Below, piece after piece: positions 1 to 5,142 of a DNA stretch of 7,322 nt. Every line of letters begins with the position of its first letter. The stretch's first letter is position 1. A program made the translations under genes and the position numbers. The DNA comes from Candidatus Bathyarchaeota archaeon (GTDB taxonomy: Archaea > Thermoproteota > Bathyarchaeia > Bathyarchaeales > DTEX01), in the NCBI GenBank assembly GCA_018397055.1, contig JAGTQS010000028.1, positions 11,091 through 18,412 on the forward strand. Reading direction: 5' to 3'. The notes under the pieces are model-generated. The model saw only the letters and a program-made list of their open reading frames with translations, searched no databases and was not told the DNA's origin.

Positions 1-356
1 ACATCGACGTGGTTGATGGAGACATAATAAAAGTGGGCAAAATTACTCTCAAAGTGATCCATACACCAGGGCATACACCTGACAGCATATGCTTGTTATT
101 CGACAAAAAACTCGTCACAGGCGACACTTTATTCGTCGGAGAATGCGGGAGAACAGATTTATCTGGAGGTAACCCCGCTGAGATGTACAACAGCCTTTTC
201 GGCAAGTTAATGAAACTTGATGACGATGTCGAGATATATCCAGGTCATGACTACGGTTTAAAGCCTAAATCTACGATAGGAGAGGAGAAGAGGATAAACT
301 ACGTTCTCGAAGAACGTTCACTTGAAGAATTCGTAGAATTCATGAGAGAACCATAA
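1..356 (+). CDS. Metallo-beta-lactamase-fold hydrolase, C-terminal part (ETHE1 persulfide dioxygenase / glyoxalase II type)
   Basis: The reading frame is already open at position 3 (codons I-D-V-V-D-G-D), so the gene starts outside the window; the GTG at 9 is an internal Val rather than a start. The visible 118 codons are the second half of the fold. They contain HTPGHTP with a metal-ligand His, GDTLF with the bridging Asp, the GRTD segment that is frequent in ETHE1-like and related archaeal/bacterial proteins, and YPGHDYG with the last metal-ligand His. The C-terminus, ending SLEEFVEFMREP, is typical of this group. The HxHxDH metal motif would lie upstream and cannot be seen. The family hydrolyses glutathione thioesters or oxidises persulfides at a mono- or dinuclear metal centre in the cytoplasm; the substrate here is undecided. 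The gene converges with the mtlD-like gene across a 34-base gap and is probably unrelated to the sugar locus. Confidence 0.9.
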   Translation, partial: IDVVDGDIIKVGKITLKVIHTPGHTPDSICLLFDKKLVTGDTLFVGECGRTDLSGGNPAEMYNSLFGKLMKLDDDVEIYPGHDYGLKPKSTIGEEKRINYVLEERSLEEFVEFMREP

Positions 357-390
357 TTAGACTCGGTGCAAACATCATCGTTGAATATCT

Positions 391-1608
391 CTAAGACAAT
401 TCGGTGTACCATTTTCTTGGGTTTTTCATTATTCTAAAATATGTCTGTTTTATTTTGCTTATCAGATTCCTTTCTTGGGTTTCACTTAGGCAACAAATCT
501 CTTTAAGGATGAATTCGATTCCTAAAGGAAAACTTTTTTCAGCAAATTCCTTGTCACGTGGAAATAGTTGTCCGTATTCGTCTTTTCCTCTGAAAAGCAT
601 TGCCGCAGCTGTTGCCATAGTTGTACAAGGTGAAGAAACATCGTGTTTTTCATCGAGTAATAATGCGCCAATAAATCTATCATTTCTGGACAGTTTTCGC
701 GGAAGGTCTCTTCCCACACGGTATATAGTATCTTCCAATGCCTTGTTTCCAAATCTTTCAATTAGGTTCTCGATATGTTCTTTCATATTCTCCTCGTTAA
801 ACTCATGTGGATACTCAAGAATAAGAGCTCTACCAGATTCCCACATTGCTCCTTCAACACACTCATGGATCTTAATGTTATTAATGGCTTCCCACACGTA
901 CTTCATTTCAGGATTAGTAACATATCCAAGATATGCAGTTGCTGAATGCCCCATGTTATGAACGAAAAGTTTCCGGTCCACATAAGCAGTAATATTTTCC
1001 TTTGGTTCAATCCCCTCAACTTTTGGGACGCCCCGCTTGAAGGCTTTTGCGTCCAGAATTAATTTGTTGTACGCCTCAACATAAATGAGTAGTGGATCTT
1101 TTCTTTTTTCATCCTCGCTTATTATAGGAACCATTTTTCCAATGCTTGTTTCAACAAGTCCCACGGTAGAATCTAAAGGAAAAAATTTTGGAAGGTAATT
1201 TAACAAGCCTTCTCTAAATAGTGATGGCGAGTTCCTAATGTTTTCGCATATTATGATATCTATGGGACCTTTCCCTTGATTGATTCTTTCTTTTATTCCT
1301 GTGGCTAAGACTGGGTAGACGCCTTGGAGGTTATTAACTCCTACGGATGTGGACAATATGTCAGCCGACAAAATTTCGTCAATCACTTTCCTTGAGTCCC
1401 TAATGTTTACAGCTCGAACGTTCTCAACCAGTATTGTTTCTGGATGTCTGTCCTTGACCACTATTTTGTATCTTTTTTGCTTGTTTAATTCTTGGATTAT
1501 TCTTTCGTCTACATCGACAAAAACAACCTCGTAACCTGCCTTAGAGAAAAGCTGTCCTACAAGAGAACGACCGATATTTCCAGCCCCAAAAACAACGATT
1601 TTTTTCAT
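391..1608 (-). CDS. mtlD: Mannitol-1-phosphate 5-dehydrogenase family (polyol-phosphate/long-chain dehydrogenase)
   Basis: A 405-residue NAD(P)-dependent oxidoreductase, slightly longer than the ~380 residues of bacterial MtlD. The N-terminal Rossmann domain opens with FGAGNIGR (residues 7-14) and has an acidic D32/D34 after strand 2, which favours NAD. CENIRNS begins at 121 and GLVETSIGKMVP at 150. The family's active-site signature K-X4-N-X2-H is intact as K213, N218 and H221 in KLFVHNMGH. The helical C-terminal domain contains GRDLPRKLSRNDRFIG (299-314), a strongly conserved family segment. Known members interconvert mannitol-1-P and fructose-6-P, and relatives act on other hexitols or on hexuronates, so the exact polyol is inferred. 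The ATG is preceded by GGAAAGG (1616-1622) with 7 bases of spacing. Only 24 bases separate it from the upstream dehydrogenase stop, so the two are probably cotranscribed. The stop is TAG. Confidence 0.85.
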   Translation of the reverse strand: MKKIVVFGAGNIGRSLVGQLFSKAGYEVVFVDVDERIIQELNKQKRYKIVVKDRHPETILVENVRAVNIRDSRKVIDEILSADILSTSVGVNNLQGVYPVLATGIKERINQGKGPIDIIICENIRNSPSLFREGLLNYLPKFFPLDSTVGLVETSIGKMVPIISEDEKRKDPLLIYVEAYNKLILDAKAFKRGVPKVEGIEPKENITAYVDRKLFVHNMGHSATAYLGYVTNPEMKYVWEAINNIKIHECVEGAMWESGRALILEYPHEFNEENMKEHIENLIERFGNKALEDTIYRVGRDLPRKLSRNDRFIGALLLDEKHDVSSPCTTMATAAAMLFRGKDEYGQLFPRDKEFAEKSFPLGIEFILKEICCLSETQERNLISKIKQTYFRIMKNPRKWYTELS

Positions 1609-1632
1609 TCTGGAACCTTTCCGAAGACGGTT

Positions 1633-2922
1633 TTAGCTTTTTACGAGATATTTCTCTAAAAACTCCCCTTCTTTTTTTGGGTTCCAACCTTTAACATCGA
1701 ATAATGGACATCGCGCATGAGGGTAGATTATGCCTTTCCCAAGGATTTCCCGTTGTCTACTTGCATGAATAAGGGGAATTGCTGCGTCTAATCCCCCACA
1801 TTTTGCCACATAATTACCTGGATCAATAAGCCCTTTGCCCATCATCTCAAGTGTTGTTACGATGTTTGAAGGATCACTTCCGCTTGATCCAACTACTGAA
1901 ATCTCGTCATAATGAATTTTATGCGTATCAATTTTTATAATTCTGTTTTTAAAGGGAATGCCGCCGAAAAAGTGAACAACGCCTCTTGGAGCCACGTACC
2001 TAATAGCATCCTCGTGGGCGTTTGGGTCTCCAACAGCAACAATCACGTCGTCCACGCCATTTCCATCAGTAATTTTCGCTATCGTTTCCTCTAATTGCTC
2101 TGAAAGAATACAGATAAGGTTAATTGACTGATTTTTTGCCCTCTTTTCAAGGGCTTTATTGATCAACTTTATTCTTTCTTGATGATGACCTGAAACAATA
2201 ATGTTTTTTGGATGATGCGTCATAGCGAGTTCAGCGTTCATGAACCCCATTGGTCCATCCCCCATAATGAGTGCTGTTCCACCCTTCTTTAGTCCTATCT
2301 CGATTCGTTGTTTACCGTTGACGCTGTCTTTTACGTGATGAAAAATTCGTTCTTGCGCAGCTATAACGCATGATATGGGTTCAGCTAATGCAGCCGCGAA
2401 ATACGGAATTTTATTGTCAAAAATTTTTAATAAACAGCCTGCCTCAATCGTTTCCTCCGTAATTTGAACGTACTCAGCGAACAATCCTGGAAGAGTGTAT
2501 CCTATCGCCAGTTTTCTTATACCTTTACCATAGTTACGGTATCTTTCCTTGAATTGACGAGGACCACTTGGAATGGCTGGCTGAATTGCGAACCTTTCAC
2601 CTACTGAAAATTTATTTCTTAGGTTTTTGCCAACCTTAACTATTGTGACGGAGCCTTCGTGGCCTATTATTCTAGGGTATTTGGCAATATCCCATCCGTA
2701 CAATAATGGATGAGAAGACCCTTGATCAATGAGTTTATTATCTGAAGCGCAAGCTGCAGCTGCGTCCACCCTTGCCAGTAGTTGGTCATCTCCGCATTCT
2801 GGAATCTCAACGGTGGACAATCTTATGTTTTGTTCGCCAACGCCAGAGAGAACAATAGCCTGCATAGTCTCAGGTAGAGAATAATCATCGGACACGTTCA
2901 CATAATCTCTTAATCTCAGCAT
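1633..2922 (-). CDS. Zinc-dependent medium-chain dehydrogenase, L-sorbose-1-phosphate reductase (SorE)-like
   Basis: A 429-residue MDR-family oxidoreductase. A GroES-like domain covers about residues 20-190, with candidate catalytic zinc ligands C58 (in AACASD), H88/E89 (in IIGHEG) and E181 (in LAEPISC), the ligand pattern seen in sorbitol dehydrogenases. The Rossmann motif is GDGPMG (221-226). The four-cysteine structural-zinc loop of classical alcohol dehydrogenases is missing and replaced by a basic stretch around 120-140. The layout, with IEIGLKKGGTALIMGDGPMG, AEPISCVIAA and HYDEISVVGSSGSDPSNIV, resembles bacterial L-sorbose-1-phosphate reductase SorE as I recall it; this is recognition by eye, not an alignment. 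The likely role is NAD(P)-linked reduction or oxidation of a ketose, possibly phosphorylated, in the cytoplasm. The start is uncertain: the ATG at 2922 fits a leaderless transcript, while Met20 (2865) would give the usual MDR N-terminus and also lacks a ribosome binding site. It probably heads a two-gene operon with the mtlD-like gene. Confidence 0.85.
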   Translation of the reverse strand: MLRLRDYVNVSDDYSLPETMQAIVLSGVGEQNIRLSTVEIPECGDDQLLARVDAAAACASDNKLIDQGSSHPLLYGWDIAKYPRIIGHEGSVTIVKVGKNLRNKFSVGERFAIQPAIPSGPRQFKERYRNYGKGIRKLAIGYTLPGLFAEYVQITEETIEAGCLLKIFDNKIPYFAAALAEPISCVIAAQERIFHHVKDSVNGKQRIEIGLKKGGTALIMGDGPMGFMNAELAMTHHPKNIIVSGHHQERIKLINKALEKRAKNQSINLICILSEQLEETIAKITDGNGVDDVIVAVGDPNAHEDAIRYVAPRGVVHFFGGIPFKNRIIKIDTHKIHYDEISVVGSSGSDPSNIVTTLEMMGKGLIDPGNYVAKCGGLDAAIPLIHASRQREILGKGIIYPHARCPLFDVKGWNPKKEGEFLEKYLVKS

Positions 2923-2940
2923 GATAAAGATGCGACCAAA

Positions 2941-2951
2941 TAATATTTTTT
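2941..2951 (-). promoter_or_regulatory. Possible TATA element for the SorE-like/mtlD-like pair
   Basis: On the minus strand an AAAAAATATTA stretch lies about 20-29 bases before the ATG at 2922, with no Shine-Dalgarno sequence between. An archaeal TATA box here would give a leaderless or nearly leaderless mRNA. The region is AT-rich, so the match is weak, and the spacing is at the short end of the expected range. Confidence 0.35.
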
Positions 2952-2952
2952 G

Positions 2953-2991
2953 AAAAAGACATTTGTGCTTTTTGGTAAGTCATTTAAAAAA
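2953..2991 (-). terminator. T-rich candidate termination zone after the epimerase gene
   Basis: On the minus strand, T6 (complement of A6 at 2986-2991) and T5 (2953-2957) tracts lie 85-125 bases after the epimerase stop. Archaeal RNA polymerase commonly terminates at such T tracts without a hairpin. This would separate the epimerase from the dehydrogenase pair. Weak evidence in an AT-rich spacer. Confidence 0.25.
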
Positions 2992-3042
2992 TTCATGGTT
3001 CGCAAAGAGACTAGAAGTAAAAGTGTCTTATGACAGAATAGA

Positions 3043-3055
3043 TTTCTTAAAGAAA
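3043..3055. repeat. Short inverted repeat TTTCTT-A-AAGAAA in the spacer after the epimerase
   Basis: Perfect 6-base arms flank a single central base. It sits 20 bases past the epimerase stop, inside the 153-base spacer. The loop is too small for an RNA hairpin, so if functional it is more likely a protein-binding site; it could equally be chance. Confidence 0.25.
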
Positions 3056-3075
3056 CCGGTATTGTTACACTTATG

Positions 3076-3933
3076 TTATTTCAACTCATATTTCTTTGCC
3101 ATTTTCTTAAGAAACTTTAATCCCTCTGAGGCTAAGGCATCTGCGCTTGGCGCCATTTTTCTCCAAATAGCTGTGGACGCTGCAATTTTTTCCATGTCTT
3201 GGGTAAAAGACTCCACCACTATCCATCGATCATAATTTATTTCTGATAGCGCTCTAAATACCCCATCCCAGTCAACATGTCCGGTTCCAGCTATGCTTCG
3301 GTCGTTTTCGCAGCAGTGCATGTGCCAAAGCATGGAGCCTGTATCTTTTATTGGTTGGTAAAAGTTCTTTTCCTCAATATTCATATGAAATGTATCTAGA
3401 TGAACCTTAATGTTCGGTTCACCTACGTCCTTAGCCAGCTTCACCGCGTCAGCTGCAGTATTTATAAAGTATGTTTCAAACCTGTTTACAGGCTCTATTC
3501 CAAGCGTTATCCCATATTTTTTGGCGTACTGGCATATTTTCTTCAAAGAATCAACGCTGTATTTCCATTCTTCCTCAGTTCTAGGCTTTCCTGTTATTTT
3601 TCCCCAAGCAGTGTAAATGACGCCGTTTATGCAGTCACCGCCAAGTTCCGAAATGACCTCTATACTGCGTTTCATGTGTTCAATACCGCGTTCTCTTGTC
3701 CTTGCATCGCTACTTGTTATGTCTAAATTTTTGGGCAATCCCATTGATCCCAAGGCTGTTATGCCATGTTGCTTTAGTTCCTTTTTTGTTTTCTCCACAT
3801 CTATTACATCAAGTTCCATCAGCGGAATCTCAACGCCTTCAAAACCAATGTCTTTGGCTTTCTTGATGAGTTTTATGGCTGAAATGTCAAATCTCTCAGC
3901 CCACAAGAAAAGATGAACACCAAATTTTACCAT
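3076..3933 (-). CDS. Ketose 3-epimerase-like sugar isomerase (D-tagatose/D-psicose 3-epimerase family, TIM barrel)
   Basis: A 285-residue AP-endonuclease/xylose-isomerase-like TIM barrel. Counted from the ATG at 3933, it carries the metal and catalytic residues of D-tagatose 3-epimerase in order: E147 (metal) and E153 in GIEPVNRFE, D180 and H183 in LDTFHMNIEE, H206 in WHMHCCEN, R212, and E241 in VVESF. Each falls a constant five residues before its recalled counterpart in the Pseudomonas cichorii enzyme (E152, E158, D185, H188, H211, R217, E246). E147 and E241 are the expected proton-transfer pair. The family epimerises free ketoses at C3 (fructose/psicose, tagatose/sorbose, pentuloses). A longer reading starts at a TTG at 3951. 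The ATG at 3933 is preferred because it gives the normal N-terminus (MVKFGVHLFLW) and sits about 27 bases after a TATA-like box. It is downstream of the aldolase gene and lies within the sugar locus. Confidence 0.88.
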   Translation of the reverse strand: MVKFGVHLFLWAERFDISAIKLIKKAKDIGFEGVEIPLMELDVIDVEKTKKELKQHGITALGSMGLPKNLDITSSDARTRERGIEHMKRSIEVISELGGDCINGVIYTAWGKITGKPRTEEEWKYSVDSLKKICQYAKKYGITLGIEPVNRFETYFINTAADAVKLAKDVGEPNIKVHLDTFHMNIEEKNFYQPIKDTGSMLWHMHCCENDRSIAGTGHVDWDGVFRALSEINYDRWIVVESFTQDMEKIAASTAIWRKMAPSADALASEGLKFLKKMAKKYELK

Positions 3934-3956
3934 GCCAAAAAATATAGTCAATAATT

Positions 3957-3968
3957 TGATATAAGGTT
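3957..3968 (-). promoter_or_regulatory. TATA box and BRE-like bases for the epimerase (leaderless)
   Basis: The minus strand reads AACC-TTATATCA. The box centre is about 27 bases before the ATG at 3933, the standard archaeal TATA-to-start-site distance, so transcription should begin at or next to the A of the start codon. No Shine-Dalgarno sequence is present. The same AACC precedes the aldolase box. This suggests the epimerase has its own promoter despite lying behind the aldolase gene. Confidence 0.55.
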
Positions 3969-3982
3969 ATCCATCACCATTG

Positions 3983-3988
3983 AAAAAA
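3983..3988 (-). terminator. T6 tract after the aldolase stop
   Basis: The minus strand has six consecutive T residues about 18 bases after the aldolase TAA and just before the epimerase promoter. This is a plausible archaeal T-tract terminator separating the two genes, with no hairpin visible. Confidence 0.3.
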
Positions 3989-4005
3989 TGTTTGTTAATT
4001 ATTCT

Positions 4006-4977
4006 TTACTCCTGCAGTAGTGCAGCTAATTTTTCAGCACTTCCACGAATCCCATAATAATCTACTATTAACTGACGTATTTCCTCCTTAACCATATTCT
4101 GAGATGATTCAATTCTTCCTGTTTTCCGTAATTCCTTCTCATATGCTTGACGGATTGCAGTGCCAATATTAATTTTCGTTACGCCGTTTTTAATACCCGC
4201 AAGAACGCTTTCCCTTTCTATGCCTGATCCTCCGTGAAGCACAATAGGCACATTTGTAACTGATACAATCTTAGCAAGATGCTCAATGTTAAGCCTTGCA
4301 TTAACCTTTTTTTCATCCTTAGCTGCACCACTTATAGCTCCATGAACGTTCCCAATAGCGACAGAGAGCCAATCAACACCAGTTTCTTTAACAAATCTTT
4401 TTGCCTCCTCGACATCAGTGAATCCCTTACTCGAACGGAAAAGTTCCTCATAAGGAGGCAATGGACCCTTCTCATGTCCATAGATAGCGCCAAGCTCAGC
4501 CTCAACTGGAACGCGATGTGCATGAGCAAGTTTTACAACTTTTTTGGTTACATCGATGTTTTCTTCAAGCCCAAGTCTCGACCCGTCAATCATAACTGAG
4601 TCGTATCCTAAATCAAGTACCTTTTGAATTAAGTTGTTCCAGTCGACAAAGTCCCCGTCTTCATCAATTACTGGAACATGGTCAAGATGAAGCCTTGTGT
4701 ACGCTTTATTTTCGTATTTTTCGTATTCCTGTTTAACTGCACTAAAACTTTGTGCGCCAAATTTCTCTATGTCGGGAAGAGCTACCTCAAGAAGGCCAAA
4801 ACATTTTAGCTCCATCAAGACCTCTACTATGGGTTTAACCATAGGCAAATAAGCAACATTAAAGGCTGGAACCAAAATATGGACCTCAAAGGCTTTACGC
4901 ATTATCTCATCTAAAGATGACTCGGAAAGTATTCTTTCATACTTTTCTTTGTGATACATCAGTCGCACTCTCTTCAT
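4006..4977 (-). CDS. fba: Class II ketose-bisphosphate aldolase (Fba/GatY family, divergent subgroup)
   Basis: A 323-residue zinc aldolase that cleaves a ketose phosphate into dihydroxyacetone phosphate and an aldehyde. Conserved elements in order: PAFNV (37-41); HLDH (97-100) with catalytic D99 and zinc ligand H100; SVMIDGSRL (127-135); VEAELG (158-163) with E161; GNVHGAISG with zinc ligand H212; LHGGSG (247-252) with zinc ligand H248; and KINIGTAIRQAY (268-279) with substrate-binding N270. The QVS-x-G segment usual after the second strand is replaced by LLEVALPDIEKFGAQSF (63-79), so this is an atypical subgroup and may prefer a different substrate from fructose-1,6-bisphosphate. Class II enzymes are uncommon in archaea, which suggests acquisition from bacteria (inference). 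The start at 4977 is supported by a TATA box 33-40 bases upstream; Met7 (4959) is the alternative. It is divergent from the kinase. Confidence 0.88.
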   Translation of the reverse strand: MKRVRLMYHKEKYERILSESSLDEIMRKAFEVHILVPAFNVAYLPMVKPIVEVLMELKCFGLLEVALPDIEKFGAQSFSAVKQEYEKYENKAYTRLHLDHVPVIDEDGDFVDWNNLIQKVLDLGYDSVMIDGSRLGLEENIDVTKKVVKLAHAHRVPVEAELGAIYGHEKGPLPPYEELFRSSKGFTDVEEAKRFVKETGVDWLSVAIGNVHGAISGAAKDEKKVNARLNIEHLAKIVSVTNVPIVLHGGSGIERESVLAGIKNGVTKINIGTAIRQAYEKELRKTGRIESSQNMVKEEIRQLIVDYYGIRGSAEKLAALLQE

Positions 4978-5009
4978 AGGCCAAGTGAACTAATTTGATG
5001 ACTCGGTTC

Positions 5010-5023
5010 TATTATAGGTTTTG
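5010..5023 (-). promoter_or_regulatory. TATA box and BRE-like bases for the aldolase
   Basis: The minus strand reads AAAACC-TATAATAG. The box ends 32 bases before the ATG at 4977, predicting a leader of only about 5-10 bases without a Shine-Dalgarno sequence. It is one of the better TATA matches in the window and lies in the 165-base region shared with the divergent kinase gene. Confidence 0.5.
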
Positions 5024-5071
5024 CAAAAAATTGTCGTGACTAGACATCCAGTTTCGAAATTATGTAATAGC

Positions 5072-5124
5072 AAATATTAATGCGGTCGAAAACTTTCATT
5101 AACGTGATTTAAAATATTAATATT
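5072..5124 (+). promoter_or_regulatory. Kinase promoter region with repeated AAATATTAAT and a 12-base palindrome
   Basis: AAATATTAAT occurs at 5072-5081 and again at 5112-5121, 40 bases apart. The second copy is part of a perfect 12-base palindrome, AATATTAATATT (5113-5124). The first copy is a reasonable TATA box, predicting a start site near 5102 and a leader of about 40 bases that keeps the ribosome binding site. The second copy would place the start inside that site, so it is more likely an operator or simply AT-rich DNA. Confidence 0.35.
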
Positions 5125-5130
5125 AAGTCT

Positions 5131-5135
5131 GGAGG
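5131..5135 (+). promoter_or_regulatory. Strong Shine-Dalgarno site of the kinase gene
   Basis: GGAGG with 7 bases before the ATG at 5143, ideal spacing. It fixes the kinase start codon and is the only strong ribosome binding site seen upstream of the locus genes. Confidence 0.85.
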
Positions 5136-5142
5136 AAAATGT

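Noticed and set aside
357..390. Bidirectional terminator between the convergent MBL-fold and mtlD-like genes
   Set aside because: The 34-base gap shows no convincing hairpin and no T tract of useful length on either strand.
404..961. 185-codon plus-strand open frame
   Set aside because: It lies antisense within the mtlD-like gene, which has intact family motifs; the translation is low-complexity and hydrophobic, as expected for a shadow.
2963..3235. 90-codon plus-strand open frame
   Set aside because: More than half overlaps the epimerase gene in antisense, no ribosome binding site, and no recognisable motif.
3400..3916. Several plus-strand open frames of 68-108 codons
   Set aside because: All are antisense to the epimerase coding region, whose catalytic residues are fully conserved.
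3934..3951. TTG at 3951 as the epimerase start
   Set aside because: It adds six residues absent from the family N-terminus and would lie upstream of the start site predicted from the TATA box.
4279..4599. Plus- and minus-strand frames inside the aldolase gene
   Set aside because: Out-of-frame shadows of a gene with complete active-site motifs.
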